64,000 bases of DNA from Pontederia crassipes (GCA_030549335.1 JAUKPH010000027.1:1054001-1118000), one strand, 5' to 3'; shown: positions 46,242 to 59,689, counted from the first letter of the stretch. Notes: generated by a model from the sequence alone, not told the origin. Numbers and translations: made by a program.

Positions 46242-46960
46242 AGATGTGGGAAATTAGACCGAATGAGTGTGGACCGGACAAGGTGGACCGTGTGTTATGT
46301 GGCCAGCTAGACGAGTTTACGCAATTTTCTTCTGGCCATCGATCCTGTGGTCGATGGCGGGACACACCTTGGGGCCACAGGCTCCTTATACCCTATCTTT
46401 TAACCCCCTACATTTCACCTTCTTCTCCTTTTCCTTCTTCTCTTTCGGTGCACCTTTGAGTGGAGCTCACCAAGTTTGACATGGTATCAAAGCAAGGTTC
46501 TCGGTGATCCCTTTGAGCTCCTCATCATCGCTTCTGCCTTGCCGTTGTTGCTCGACATTTGTCGCCATCCTTCCTCGCCTTGTTCATTGCCGACGAGATC
46601 AAGCTACGCCCATGAACCACTGGCGACATCAAAATCGCAACTGATGATACAAATCCTAGTCGAGACCATTTGCTCTCTGTGGACATCAAGGTCGTGCTTT
46701 GCAGCTCGATTAGAGCTTCTTCACTTCGACCTTCAGCATCGACGATTGGTGCTCTTGTTCTACATCTCCTTCTGCTTTCTTCTCCATCGATCGATATTAT
46801 TTTTTCATCTTCCCTAGTTCTCTACTACTTTGTTTTTCGCCTCTACACTTTTCCTTCCGGCTATAGATCCATTTTCTCTTTCATGCATTTTTCCTCTGGT
46901 TTTCAGATATCGGGAGATCACTTTTGTCAATGTAGTTATTGTCCTTTTTGATACTTCTTT
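46242..46960 (+). mobile_element. Truncated LTR retroelement with Met-tRNA primer site
   Basis: A putative LTR (about 46242-46487, starting TGTGGGAAATT and ending AGTTTGACA) is followed at once by TGGTATCAAAGCAAGG, a slightly altered initiator Met-tRNA primer site. The next 100 bp resembles the leader of the TRIM-like element at 28007 (GAGCTCCTC, CTTGCC, GTTGCC). No second LTR is seen. Confidence 0.4.
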
Positions 46961-48869
46961 TAGGGGTCATTTGGAATCGTAGCTCCTTTGAGTTCAAGTA
47001 AATAGTTGAATTGACAAATTAGTTTGATATGTGTTTGAAATGAAATAGTTGATGTCAAGAAAAAGTAAATTTGATGGATTAATTTTAGTAGAGTGTTTGA
47101 ATTATAAATATTAAAATATAATTTTTCAAAAGATTAAATATATTTAAAAATTTTATTAAAAAATGGTTAGAAATATATTATTTAAATAAAAAATCAAAAT
47201 TTTAGTACTTTATATTTAATGAAATATTAAAACTTTTTAATGAATAATAAGTAATAAATAACATTATATAAATCCTTTATTATAAATATTTTATATATAA
47301 TAAATAAATTATTTTATACAAGGTAGGTTAAAAATTATAAAAGAAAAAAATTGTAAAAAAAGGAAAAGCGTCAAGTCCAAAAAAAGTAAAAACAAAAAAA
47401 GAACAAAAAAGGTAGAGCAAGCACTATGGAACTAGGGTCACATGACCCTAGTTCTAAGCTCATTTAATGCAGTTTGGTTCCGTCCCAAGAACCTAACTAC
47501 AAAAAGTGTTTGGGAAACTAGCTAGAGTTAGGGGCCTAGTTCCAACTACAAATATGGAGTTTCACTCGGAACTCTAGAAGGTCATTACCCTTATAAATAT
47601 GGATGTACGGACTCAAGGGGCATGCAATCTCGGAGTTTGAAGCCATAGTCGCATCAAAAATGAGAGACGAAGTTCTACTACGTGCCACTGCAAATCTATC
47701 GAGAATTGGATATTTTGAAGTTTCATATGATCGTTTGGGGCATAATTTCGGCCAAAGCTTATTCCAGAGTTGTTCACTACCATTAGGGAGTTTGTTTCAT
47801 AATTTTCAATCTTTATTTTATATTTTCTCCTTCAAATTTGATATTAATTCTTCCAGTTATGGATTAGTTTATTTGTTAGAGGAAGACTACATTGAACCTC
47901 AGTTTTCTCTTAATATATTTTATTATTATACTTATGAGAGCATGGTTATTACGTGTGTTTCATGCTTCATCTAAATTGATTAATTTCTTTCATTACTCTC
48001 ATATAATTTCACATAATTTATGCAAGAGAAAATTGATCGAAACCACTTGCATGTAAAATTTGGACCAAGTCGGTACCAACCCGAGCTGAGTTCCTTCTTT
48101 ATTTTTTCCCTATTTGAGTCGACATTGATCAGGCCAAGTTCCCACATACTCGGGCCAAGTTATGTTATTTTGATATTTTTGTTAGTAAATTAGTTTTAAT
48201 TGCTAACGATTATATTATTAAATGTAGGTTTGCAACTTAAATCATCTTAGATAAAGTAGATTGGAGTTGATTGAGTTTTTGACGTCTTTAATTTTACTTC
48301 TATATATTATAGTTAGGTTGCAAAGTTTTTTAGTCCTTTACTTTTTTAAGCATATTAATGCATTTTAGTTGAGAGTGGATTAAACCAGATTAAGTTATCA
48401 ATGTGCTTTGATCACTTTCTTAATTAGGATAGTTAGTCCTCAAGCTTTTAAGTCATATATCTTTTATTTGCTTCTTTTCTACACGAAGTCAATATTTGGT
48501 TAATTCATAATTAAGAGAATATGACAGGGATAAAAAGTCTAAATTCTAACTTTCTCTCTCATTGTTGCAGGCATCATTCTCTTATATTATTATCGATTCA
48601 AATTATTTTTATCTCAAATCAATTCTTATTATCTTCTCAATAATAAACTTAAGTTAGAAGGATAAAAATCTAGATTAGTCCTTGTGGGTTCGACATGCTA
48701 TTCACTCTTTATTACTTGATACAATCTAATATATTTGCTAGTATATTTACGCTTAATTTTCACGCATCAAGTTTTTTATGTCGTAGTCGGATATCTTTCT
48801 TTTCATGTCGTGCCATTAGAAAACTATGTCTAACATCCCTGTACATCTTCGTGTTGCTCGGATGTTTCA
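46961..48869. other. AT-rich intergenic stretch
   Basis: No gene is recognised. The longest open frame (47603-47974, plus) lacks motifs. A strong palindrome lies at 47428-47455. Confidence 0.45.
47428..47455. repeat. 28-bp palindrome
   Basis: Arms GGAACTAGGGTCA and TGACCCTAGTTCT pair with one mismatch around a 2-base centre. Confidence 0.8.
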
Positions 48870-49199
48870 CAAACTCTAACTTGTGACCTTCGTCGAGCAC
48901 TTCTCTTTTGACCGTAGCATCATTGGGAACCTAAAGATGATTTCGGTACCTAATCCCTCCATCATTGCCAACCTTGAATTCTTCAGTTCATGTTGGCACC
49001 TCTTGAACATCTTAGGGTACTTTTCATTGGCCATATTTGTGGTGATGATTCTGTTGATCATACTCGACTATAGATGGTGCATCATTAGTATGACCATGTA
49101 TCCTACAACTCAATGATTTCACTGGTAAAATTCCTCAATCATTTCATACTTGCGGAGATGGAGGAAGGCCATAGAAGCCTCACATTTTCGGCTGAGAGC

Positions 49200-49540
49200 A
49201 TTGGCCACAGAGTTTGCCTTTCTAAATGGTAGTTGATTGTAAACTCGTAGTCTTTGAGGAACATCATTTATCATCTTTGCCGAATGTTCAAATTCTTTTG
49301 AGTGAATACATACTTTAGGCTATTGTGATAGGTGAATACCTGAAACTCTTCACCGTACAAGTAGTGCTTTCATATCTTTAGAGCAAATACAATCATTGCC
49401 AATTTTAAATCGTGTGTCATATAATTATCTCATGCTTCTTCAGCTTACTTGAGGTGTAGACAACTACCTTCCGATGCTACATTAGGCCAGTGCCACAAGC
49501 ATCACTATAGATCATGTACTCTCTACTCCTCGATGGAAGG
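49200..49540 (-). pseudogene. Ty3 RNase H remnant
   Basis: Conceptual reading gives YSDACGTGL, KVVVYTSSKLKKHE and a degraded LELA-type segment, then [20 protein letters not shown] and DYEFTINYH. These are typical of Ty3 RNase H followed by the tether. At least four in-frame stops are present. Confidence 0.65.
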
Positions 49541-49699
49541 TTGAGGATTAGAGTAGATGTCAATCGATTATTCAGTTTTTGGAAGCCATTCTCGCATTTG
49601 TCCATCCACATAAACTTCTTGTTCTTCTTCGTCAGATGGGTGAGTGAGACTGCAATCTTTGAGAAATTTCGGATGAAGCGCCTATAGTAGCCTGCTAGA

Positions 49700-50200
49700 C
49701 TGAGAAAACTACGAATCTTCGTTGCATTCTGACCCTATTGGTCACTACATCGACCTTGCTAGGTCCACCACTATCTCATGTCTTGACAAAATATGCCCTA
49801 AGAACATCATCTACTTTATCTAAAACTCACACTTAAAGAACTTTATGTGAATTCAGTGCTGACACAAAGTCTCCAAGATGATCCGTAGATGCTCTTGGTA
49901 TTGCTTCGGACTGGAGGAGTAGATCTGAATGTTGTCTACGAAGATGATCACAAAATTATTCAGATGTTGTTTGAACACTCTATTCATCAAGTCCATGAAC
50001 ATTGTTGGAGCATTCGTCAGTCCGAAGGGCATGACTGTGTACTCATAGTGGCCATAGTGCAATTGGAAAGTAGTCTTCTACACATCTTCTTCGGCAACCC
50101 TCAACTGATGGTAGCCGTTCCTCAAATCAATCTTCGAGAACATCGAACCCTTCGATAATTGGTCGAATAGGTCATCAATTCTAGGTAGTGTGTACTTATT
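49700..50200 (-). pseudogene. Ty3 reverse transcriptase remnant
   Basis: Frame 50062-49853 has YEYTVMPFGLTNAPTMFMDL then NRVF, the classic Ty3 palm segment. The catalytic box reads FVDNIQIYS where YxDDILxYS is expected, so the second Asp is Asn. Flanking sequence shows more palm and connection pieces in shifted frames. Confidence 0.8.
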
Positions 50201-50761
50201 TTTTTATTGTGACCTTGTTGAGCATTCGATAATCGATGAACAATCCTAATGAACCATTATTCTTCTTGACAAATAGAACCGGAGCACCCCCAAGGGGAGA
50301 CACCTGATCGGATGAATCCCTTATCGAATAACTCTTGAATCTGTTTCTTCATATTCAACTCCTGCATTTTGGCCAGGGACATGCGGTAAGGAGCCTTGGA
50401 GACAGGTGTCGTCCCTAAAAAGTTGATCTCCCTCCTCGATTATAATTCGGAGATATTCTTTGGAAAGACATTATGAAAGTCTCATACTACATCAATCTAG
50501 TGCAGAGTTGGAGTATGCACATCGGCTATTGTCACATTGGTCAGGTACCATCAGCAACCCTTTCGTAGAAGCTTGTGTGCCTTCATAGCGAACACTATCA
50601 TCTTGTGTTACATATGATCGATGCATCATGGTGTCTTCGTGCCTTTGATCATTCTCTTGCCGTCGTGGTTGCCGATAATGATATTCTTTTGTTTACATAT
50701 GATTGATGCATCATGATATGTGAGTCCATACCTAAGATGGCATTTTAGTTCACCATGGGGA

Positions 50762-50956
50762 TTACAATAAAATTAGCAAATTCGTCCACCATAACTGATA
50801 CCTTAGATAGGTACTTCGCCATGTGAAGGGTGTCATAGGTGTCATTACATTCATGGTATGCCCCATCTCCTTTACATGTACCTCAAGTGTAAAGGCACAT
50901 GCCTCGAAAATGAAAGAGTGTGTTGCACCCAAATCAAATAAAATGACCATGGACAA
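50762..50956 (-). pseudogene. Ty3 protease remnant
   Basis: The aspartic protease motif reads FDLGATHSFI, against the usual DSGATHSFI. The Ser-to-Leu change next to the catalytic Asp suggests inactivity. Confidence 0.7.
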
Positions 50957-51060
50957 GCTTGCAATAGAAAGAGTATATTGGATAACATCGTTATCCTGCT
51001 GCGCTACATCCTCTTGGACGTTGTAGAGATGTCCACGTACTCCTCTACTCCTCTCCGATT

Positions 51061-52180
51061 CTTCACCGGTAGTCCTGGATGAAGTGTCCGGCCTTGTCGC
51101 ATTTGATACAAGTGTCGTTCTTCATGTGACACCCTCCTCCATGTGGTCTATTGCAATAAGCGCAATTTGACACGCCCTATTGCTGAGGTGTCGATGGTTG
51201 TCGTGATGACTATGGGGCAAGTGCCTGTCTCTGAGGTTGTTGCTGTAATTCATATTCATCACTTGTTAGTACCATTTTATATATATTTCCAAGTCATTTG
51301 GATAATTTCTTTACTTCATCTGAGGCTAGCGTGGTGCTAGTTTTGGCTGACAATGAGCCTCAAGTTGTGGCTGCTGATAAGGATGGTGGTAACGATTGCG
51401 ACAAGCATTGTGAGCTAGGCAGCGACCCTCCCATCTCGGCTTGGCCGGCTCGATTGATCGCATCGGCTCCTTCTTTAGCTCTTCTCGCCGCATTTGAATC
51501 TTTCACTCGATTGTGTTTGCCATGCGTAGATCCAACTCAGTCCCTAAAATGGCTCTCTCGTGGATGGTAGGGTGGAGGCCATTGAGAAACTCCTTGGCTC
51601 GGTCGAACTCTTCCATGCCCTCGGTGCAATAGCACTCCAGTTGGATGAAACACGCATGACACTCCACCATAGACATCGAGCCCTGTCATAGATTTTGAAA
51701 CTCCCTCTTCTTCTCCTTTTTTAGGAAGGAGTATATTGTGCCTTGAACAAACTTCTGAAGCTAGACCAAGGTAAACTTGACATCTCCCACCAGTCGCTGG
51801 TCCGATTAGTGAGTAAGTGAATAGCATACAGGACCACACCGTGAGAGACGAAACATACGCTCCATGATGTTGAGCCAACAGATGGCCTCATCGTAATCCA
51901 CTACACCTTAGAATTGGGGTGGCTGAAACTTTAGAAAAGCATGAATGGTGTCCTTCTCTATGGAAGGACCTGCTAATGTAGGAGGCAGAGCTGTACATGT
52001 GCATCGAGTACGTTGGCTGCTGCGATAATTGTGGGAGCTCCAACTGCTGCACTGGAGGAGGGAGCTCTTATAGCAACTCCTCTCCCACTTGACTCCTTGG
52101 GGCTGAGACAAGTCCATCCACGACCATCTCCAGGATAGCCGCAATGCGACCACATCCACATCCATGCCCACGGCCTTTGT
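51061..52180 (-). pseudogene. Ty3 gag remnant with zinc knuckles
   Basis: The C-terminal knuckle region (51061-51170) reads CAYCNRPHGGGC then CIKCDKAGHFIQDY. The second CCHC knuckle has Tyr in place of the last Cys. Upstream pieces (51537-51878 in more than one frame) fit gag with a YSFLRKK- or SFLKKE-like stretch and AKEFLNGL- and ERAILGTELDL-like words. Frames are broken several times. Confidence 0.55.
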
Positions 52181-52343
52181 CACGGCAGGTTGTTAAACTT
52201 GTGGCGATTGAGTCAATAAATGATCTTAATCATAAAAGCAAAGCAAAACAAAACTTTACTTTACGATGATTGAGTGTGGCGGTAGCTATGGTGGATGTAC
52301 ATGGATCATACTTAAAATTAAACTCCGACTCTGATACCATAAA

Positions 52344-54549
52344 TGTAACGCTCTGAAATTTGACCCGCCACATGGCAAAATCTCCTTCGGTGCGCTACTT
52401 TCTTCAGTCCTTCTTTGACTCTTTTGTTGACCAAGTTGGCCAAGAAAAGTGACACTTAAGAGAAAGACTTAAATAAAAATATTACAATGAAGATCATAAG
52501 AAAAGAGGAAGCTAGATAAATAAAAAAGTACATCAAAATGTCTCAACATAAAGCATATGAAAGTCCATGCCATAATACAATCTGTCCCATACATAAGTCA
52601 AATACAACTCGATATCAAATAAAGGATTATGTAACAATTCTAGATAATCATGTGCATACGCCACCGAGCTATAGTTGCCGCACACACATCAACCAACTCG
52701 TCAATCATCTCATGTACATGTGAGGATCATACGGGAAAGCAAGTTCAACTTTTAGCATAAAATTAAGTGTGAGTTTGTATAGGTCACAAGATAGTCCATC
52801 ATAAATAAGCATGAAATAAACAATAAGATGGAGATGTGATAACAAATCAAAAAGTCATCACGGTTTCATGTCATTTCATTTCAGTTCATTTTGATATTCA
52901 TAATTATAATTCATGTTCACGTGCAAAAGAACAAAGTACTTCCATTCATCTTTAGTCATTCATAATCTTTCATCTTATTCATAAGTTGGAAGAGCTCTCC
53001 TCTTTTAGGAAATACCATTGCAAACACATAAGTGTGTAACTACCTAGATCATGATGTGCTAGGGATCAGTGTCACGACAAGTGCCCAGTCAAGCAAGATA
53101 ACCTCGCTCAAGGTGAAAACATCTATAGGGGAAGAATGTCCACTCGGAGAAACTCTCATATAAATAAGCAATAATAATCCTCATATTTTGTCTTATTAAT
53201 CATGGATCTATCTTTTGATAACTTGAATTAATCAAGGTCGTAAGGTAAATGCAAATCATCTTTTATGTTCATATAGGTAAATGCAAATCAGGTGGATAGG
53301 GCTTATTGAATCACAAGGTTTAATTAAAGTTGTATCCTTCTATCTACAAATTAGACATTCGAAAGGTTGAGTTGTCATCCGTTTGAGCTTCATTTAGCTA
53401 TTGTCCGAAAGAAGTTCAGTCGTCCATTTTATCTGTGTTCATTAGTCGTCCAAAAAATGGAGTTCATCTTTCGGCTGTTCAAAGGTCATATGTAAATTGG
53501 TCGACCGAAAGGTGTTCGATTTCCATTATAACATAGGTTATCGGATTTTCGGTCGAAATCTGACTAGTAGTTCGCTGGAATCAGGTCGGTCGGTCGGAGA
53601 TAGTTCTTCATCGATCGTCGAATTCTTTTTTTGGTGTGAGTAGTCCAAATCGGTCGTTTGAAGGAGAATCAATCGTCCGTTTTGATCCATATTGGTCGTC
53701 TGATCTAGTTTTGAACGTCCGATATAGAAGTCACTATACTCTTGTTGAATTGGATCGGACGCCCAAAAAAGGTTTCAGTTGTCCATTTTAGATCGGCAGA
53801 GTTACAAGGTTGCGAGTCCTTAGGTTTCAAATAGTTTTCAATCAACACATGAATCCAAATAGTTTTAACATGATTCCTAATATATGACATGAGATAGAGG
53901 CTGATTCATAACATGGTTATTTCATTTCCATCAAGTTCTTTCACATGCATCTCTAAATCAAAAGGTTTATTCATATGAAATTCTTCTTCGAATCAAATAA
54001 AAAAAGAAATCATCCTACTCAATATTACTTTTTTCTATCATATCAAAATCTATTTTATAAGACTACCATGCTTCATTTGGACTTATTCGTCAAGAGAAGA
54101 TAGACCTACAGGATTATAATAACATAGTAAGAAATTCACGTAAGAAAAAATCCGAAACACGTCATCTCATAAACTGACGTATCAATAAGATTTGATCAAA
54201 ACACATAGAGCACGGTTTTTACCCCCTCCTAAGCATGAATATAAACCTTATCATAATCCTTAAAACATGCAAAATCTTTCGAAACTTTTCCATGAACTAG
54301 ATCCCGAGAACACACATTTTTTTATGTCGCCCGGTTCTTCTCCTTGCCGGATCAAGCTCTAGTCGTATTATCTTCTCTCTCGCTTGACGGACCAGTCGAA
54401 GGCGTGTCATTATCCTCTGGCCGAGATCGAGAAGAGACCACGAACAAAAAAGGAAAAGAAGGTGAAGAAGATGAGATGGAAGAAGAAAGAAGCGGGACTT
54501 TAGAGTCGTCCATTTGAATCCCGTGAATTCATGGATGGTGGAAGTTACA
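52344..54549 (-). mobile_element. 5' LTR of the Ty3-type element, about 2.2 kb
   Basis: On the minus strand it starts TGTAACTTCCACC and ends CAGAGCGTTACA. The primer site follows directly (52329-52339). It is non-coding and comparable in length to the LTRs at 7040 and 38843. Because no left LTR remains, the target duplication cannot be checked. Confidence 0.6.
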
Positions 54550-54970
54550 AAATCCATGAGTTATTATAATGTAATTGAAGGAGAGAATCAAAGTCGCGAT
54601 GATTTTCATCCATTGCTCTTTCATACTTTGTCGTTCGATAGTGCGTCAACTGAACTATAATCCGTTTTGATTTTCGATCGCCTGAAAGTTCGACATCAGT
54701 AATTATAAAAATTTTAAAATTTTTTTATAAAATTTGGGTAACTTACACCATTCGCACAGCTTTCCATACAAGAGAGAGTAACTAAAAAAAGTGTAAAAGA
54801 TTTCATCAAGGATTAAAACAAAAATGTAAAAGTCACGAATTAGATACGAAGATTAGAAATGTGGATAGAGAACCAAAGAATATTTTTTTTAGTCAGCGTT
54901 GTTTTTGAACCAAAGTAAGAAAGCGAATCCGAAGGGGCCGCCTGTGTGATCTAAACCGCGGAGTCCTGAA
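54550..54970. other. Promoter and 5' leader region of GNA1
   Basis: Only about 420 bp separates the LTR end from the GNA1 start. No certain TATA box is assigned. The stretch is AT-rich until about 54900. Confidence 0.4.
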
Positions 54971-55468
54971 ATGGAAGACCCTGTGCCCGGAGGCGCCCCC
55001 GCCGACGAGAGGGCGGACGTAGGCATTCCTCTCCCCCTTCGCCGCCTGGAGGTATCTGACGACGGTAAGGGCTTCGTGGAGCTCCTGTCACAACTCAGCC
55101 CCGCGGTCACCCCTCTCACTCACGCTGACTTCTGCGCCCGCTTTGCCGAGCTCTCCGCCCTAGGAGAGGACCACGTCATCGTCGTAGCCGAGGACCCCCG
55201 CTCCGGCCGGATTGTCGCCACTGGCAGCCTCTTTGTCGAGCGCAAGTTCCTTCGCGGCGGCGGAAAGGTCGGCCACATTGAGGACGTCGTCGTCGACGCT
55301 GCCGCCCGCGGACGGAACCTCGGCCATCGGGTGGTTCAGTACCTAGCGAACCACGCCCAGGCCTCCGGCTGTTACAAGGTCATCCTCGATTGCACGCCGG
55401 ATCTGAGGCCTTTCTACGAGAAGTGCGGGTTCGCGGAGAAGAACATCCAGATGGCGCTCTACTTCTGA
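54971..55468 (+). CDS. GNA1: Glucosamine 6-phosphate N-acetyltransferase
   Basis: An intronless 165-residue GNAT-fold enzyme. It transfers acetyl from acetyl-CoA to glucosamine-6-phosphate, giving GlcNAc-6-phosphate on the way to UDP-GlcNAc for N-glycans, GPI anchors and O-GlcNAc. Visible marks are PLRRLEVSDDGKGFVELLSQL at the start split by typical GNA1 spacing, VAEDPRSGRIVATGSLFVER in strands 2-4, GHIEDVVVDAAARGRNLGHR (residues about 98-117; the RGRNLG loop is the acetyl-CoA pyrophosphate site), YKVILDCTPDLRPFYEKCGF with the Asp and Tyr conserved in GNA1, and IQMALYF at the end. The N-terminal 20 residues are Pro/Ala-rich and variable. The ATG at 54971 is the first in frame after upstream stops and gives a normal length. 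Codons are strongly GC-rich against an AT-rich flank. No defect is seen. Confidence 0.95.
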   Translation: MEDPVPGGAPADERADVGIPLPLRRLEVSDDGKGFVELLSQLSPAVTPLTHADFCARFAELSALGEDHVIVVAEDPRSGRIVATGSLFVERKFLRGGGKVGHIEDVVVDAAARGRNLGHRVVQYLANHAQASGCYKVILDCTPDLRPFYEKCGFAEKNIQMALYF

Positions 55469-55778
55469 TCGAAGTCGTAATTAGATTACTTGCTTTCTCC
55501 GTGAGTTCTTTATTCTACTTACGTAATTTTCAAACTCTGTTGAATTTTCCTCTTCCGAATGCATCTTTAGATTTGGTTCCCCATGAGAATCATGTGATCT
55601 GAAACACTTGTGAATTTGATCTTTGGTATATCAGATGGTAAAGATGAATGCCCTAGAAGTAATTTGTCGTGTTGAATTTTTTAGATGGGTGAACCTTCTT
55701 TTGAGAGGGTTGCATTCATCTGATTTTTTTTATTTAAAAAGGGTCACGTTGGACATAACAATTTACAAGGATAGAACA
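55469..55778. other. 3' flank of GNA1
   Basis: This is presumably 3' UTR and a short spacer before the LTR at 55779; nothing else is seen. Confidence 0.45.
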
Positions 55779-58700
55779 TGTAACACCCAACTCCCTATTA
55801 GGCGAGATATCCTAAAATAAGTCGTCTAAATTCAAATTTAAATAACAAAAAACAAACTATCTCTAGAAATTTCCAAAACATTATGCGTAAATACGACCAT
55901 GCATCGTATACAATAATGTGTTCCATCACATGCAATTAAATTGAAAGAAATAATCATTGCTGAAAGTTAAGAATAGCAATACTAGCAATTTATAGTAAAA
56001 AAATAATAAGTGGAACTCAAGGCCAAAATGTCCAGATATCTACCAATTTATTTAAATTCGAAACCTGTCAAGAAACATGAAAACCAACAAAAACATGTAA
56101 AATACTTGCAAACTTCATCGAGGGTCTCAAGCCCACATCTAAAATCATGATAGGGTCTGGCCCATATCATCTCATCCATAAATCATGTAGCCTCAGTTTC
56201 ATCATACATCTTATATCCAAATACTCTTGGTTCGTAACCCCAAAATCATGCAATGTCAAGACAGTCAAAAGTAAAAGGAGTCCAGAGAAATAACGTGGTA
56301 ATTATCCAATGAGGAACAACATATAATAAAATGCTAAACTCCTCACATGATCTCACACACATCCCATTTTACAACTATAGCCCTATGCAATCAAGCAAGC
56401 AATGTACTCATTCATTTCCTGCAATCATTAGAAAAAGATGGTGAGTATGGTTTAAGCTCAGTGAATTAAGCGACTACTTCAAGCATTTTAGAAAACATAT
56501 AACGGAAAATCAACATCTTTTATCTTCAAACAAAAGTCATAACCATTTCATTCATCAAATATAAATATAAATACAACTAGACGGTGTTTGCATAAATGAC
56601 TGCTATGGGTGCACATGCATAATAAAAATAATAAATATATCATATAGTTAGGGAAACATCATCAAATTTGGATATCCAACCTCTTATCAACGTATTGCTC
56701 CGTCGCCCACCCCTTCACCGGGTGATTGTTCTAATTTCATCCTCTGCCACAGGATTTTTTTTTTGAGAAGGTAAAGGATGAGAGTCAGGTTCTCTCATCC
56801 ACTTTTATTCTTTATATAAATTTAAATTACATCAAGTGTTACACTAACTCATCCCTCCGTCCATTCTCTCAACATAGCTCTAGCTGCAGAAACTATGTTA
56901 TGAACATAACAACATTCCCTTCTAAATATGCATCTATTGCGTTGGAGCCAAACAGAGCACAAGAAAGCAATAGGAGTGGTTCTACGACTTCTTGACATAC
57001 AGGTTTGTATGTTGTGATACAAGCCATCAGATCTGAATGATCTCCAAAACCTTGATGCAGATTGTAGATCAAGCTATCCACACCCTGACTCATGCCAGAC
57101 CCTTTTAGCTATCGGACAATAAAAAAAGGTCATCGATATCCTCCACTGGACTCTGACAAAAATGCAAGAAGTATCAACCTCCAGATTCCATCTAAGTCGA
57201 TATGATTGAGTAGACAGTCGTTATCTTCTCATGAGCCAAGCAAACTTAATCCTTAGGGAGATCTTTAGTTGCCATAGAAGTCTACAGTCCATGTGCAGCT
57301 CAATATCCTGCAGGCCAATTGTTAGTATCCAGTAACTTGTAAGCGTCATGCACAGAAAATTTCCCTGCCTTCCAGCATCAAGAATTTGGTCTTGCATTAT
57401 CCGGGCGACATCCTTCAAGGCACTCCAAAAACAGTAGAAAATCTTCCAATCGGTATCGGAGAGCAGCACCACGAACTGGGGAGTCCAAATACCATGTGAA
57501 TGAAGATTTATCGACCAATGCACAGCCACTACTGACTGTCGATTATTAGCTATGGCATACAATCGCATAAAAACATTAGACAGTGATTCTCTCCAGAATC
57601 ATGGGTCCTCCCAAAATCTGGATTCTGCACTGGACAATAGCCTTGCTTCAAAGAAATTTATGAGCCGAGGTATGCTTGCTACAATCTGTACCAGATCGCC
57701 ACAGAACTTGAACCGCTACTTGTGTCACTATATCGATACAAAGCTTGTTTCTTTTCTTTTTTCATTCTATCCCTCGTGTTACTATATCGTCATAGGATGA
57801 TTGTTCTAATTCCACCTTTTGTATCACTATATCGACACAGGTTGTTAAACTTGCTCCTCGTGTCACTTTATCAGCGTGAAGCAAACCAAACGCCAATTGG
57901 TCTGTCCGGAGTTGGCTAATCCTCCGTGATGAAAATATTCCGCATGGGTTTGCACATGTAATGCATATGATGCAGGAGCACAATTCAAGCTTGAGATTTA
58001 AAATTCGAACTCATCATAATAAAGCATTTTCCAAAATTCAAATATTTAATTCAACTCTCCTCAAAAAAGGAATATTTAGTTCACCTATGCAAGTAATACT
58101 TTTTCATAGCCGAGAATATTTTCAAAACTAAAAACATAACATTTCAGGTCATGATGACACACACATGAGGAATACAAGCATGTATGGTCATGCATAAAGA
58201 AAACTAGAATGAAATTGGATGGAACAATGGTAAGTTCCCTCACCTTAGATTTGTCGGATCCCAAACTACCTCCTCGTCTTAATCCAATTAAGTGTACACA
58301 CAACCTATCACATTCAGCAAAATCATATTTAGAATCATATCCTTACACTTACCACTTCTAGGTACCATTTATCTTATACTCCATAAGAATCATTTTAAAT
58401 GGCATCTTGATAATTAAAAATAAAACTTAAAAGTTCATTTGCCTTTAGTTCATAGTTAAAGCATTATAACTGTTGTAACAACTAATTCATAACTCGCCTA
58501 ATTAATGTTCCAAATTATACTCACTAATTACTATTCGAAACAACTCCGTACGATATACACAAATCATGTCCTACTATAGGTTCGTTGAGACACTCATTAA
58601 TGATTTGGATTAAACATTATAAATAATTCTAATTAAATTCTCAATTAAATCCTAGGAGTGCTTTCAGCAACTATAATAATCTCACTAGAACAGCAGTAGC

Positions 58701-59508
58701 ATCAGCACTCAAACTTCAAAGCTGCAATCGACGGAAGATAAATGTCGACCCAATAACCGATCACCTCCATCATCAATAGAAAATGCACTTCAAACAAGAG
58801 CTCACAGAACTGAAATAGATTCCAATTTGTGTCCAAGTTCACTTACCTATCACGATGACAGAACTGATTATCGGAAATATTGCCGGAGGAACAAACAGTA
58901 ACCATCCAAAAATCGATCAATCCACTGTACACCAATAATAACTAGTTAGTTCCTAATGTGTTAGTTCCTAATGTCCTTAACTCTCTCAGCCTATCACGCG
59001 TTGTTACTCGCCATTGGGAGATTGCCGGAATAGTGCTCGCCGGAGAATGCAAAAATGGCTGCCGGAGAAACCCCCTCGAACCACTACACGATTGGAAGCC
59101 AAAACCTCGATTAAAAACCTCCAAATTGAGACTAATCAACATACAATGATGCTCAACATACCAATGAAATAATTGATGTGAATCGAACCCTTTTTTTCAG
59201 GTGTTTGAAATGGAATTCCTCGCCCATGGTGCACGAGACTTCTCCTAACCCATCTCAAAAGATCGGTCTCATCGTCCTCTTTTCAATGGCACCCTCCGAT
59301 CGTTGAACGACGGTCAGACGGAGGCGAATAGGGTGGCGAAGTGGCGGCAGCCTGGTGCAGTGTCTCGACTGCTTTGTGTGCGAAGAGAGGATGGGATGGA
59401 GAGAGATACATTCTTTTATTTTTCTCGCTGTTGCCCTTGCAAAGACCAAATTGCCCTCGTCATTTGTAGAAATTCCCAAATTTCTTTTCCTTGAGAACAG
59501 GTGTTACT
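55779..59508 (-). mobile_element. Large LTR interrupted by a LINE
   Basis: The plus strand starts TGTAACACCCAACTCC and ends AACAGGTGTTACT. The flanks GAACA (55774-55778) and GAAAA (59509-59513) match at four of five bases. Without the nested LINE (about 0.95 kb) it is about 2.8 kb, similar to the other big LTRs here. No internal genes are adjacent. Orientation is judged from resemblance to the LTR at 38843. Confidence 0.5.
56752..57697 (-). mobile_element. 5'-truncated LINE nested in the LTR
   Basis: A poly-A tail (T run at 56753-56762) and the 3' part of ORF2 lie on the minus strand. The frame 57568-57221 aligns with the LINE at 26291-26640 through HGIWTPQFV, WQLKISLRIKFAWLMRR and neighbouring words. 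The direct repeat GCCACAG flanks it (56745-56751 and 57698-57704). Several frame breaks make it inactive. Confidence 0.8.
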
Positions 59509-59689
59509 GAAAAAGCTTAAATATTTGTCCAATTCAAGTTAGCTGTTGTAGATAAGTGGTTTTTGGTGTAACATCTTTCTCCTCTAAATATGTAGTTGTT
59601 TCTCTGTATTCATATAGATCACAATATAGCAAAAGGTTCATCATCGTCGTGGGGTATGTTTGAATAGTGAAATTTGATCTACCATGTCA

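Larger units (their letters stand above)
48870..52343 (-). mobile_element. Degenerate Ty3-type retrotransposon internal region
   Basis: Read on the minus strand from the LTR at 52344-54549, the order is primer site, gag, zinc knuckles, protease, reverse transcriptase, RNase H, then a vague region. That is the Ty3 order up to RNase H. The primer site is TGGTATCAGAG (complement of 52329-52339). Many stops and frameshifts are present, and no left LTR was found, so the 3' part is lost or unrecognisable. Confidence 0.75.

Noticed and set aside
47603..47974. 123-codon open frame
   Set aside because: No recognisable motif, AT-rich composition and no splice or homology support.
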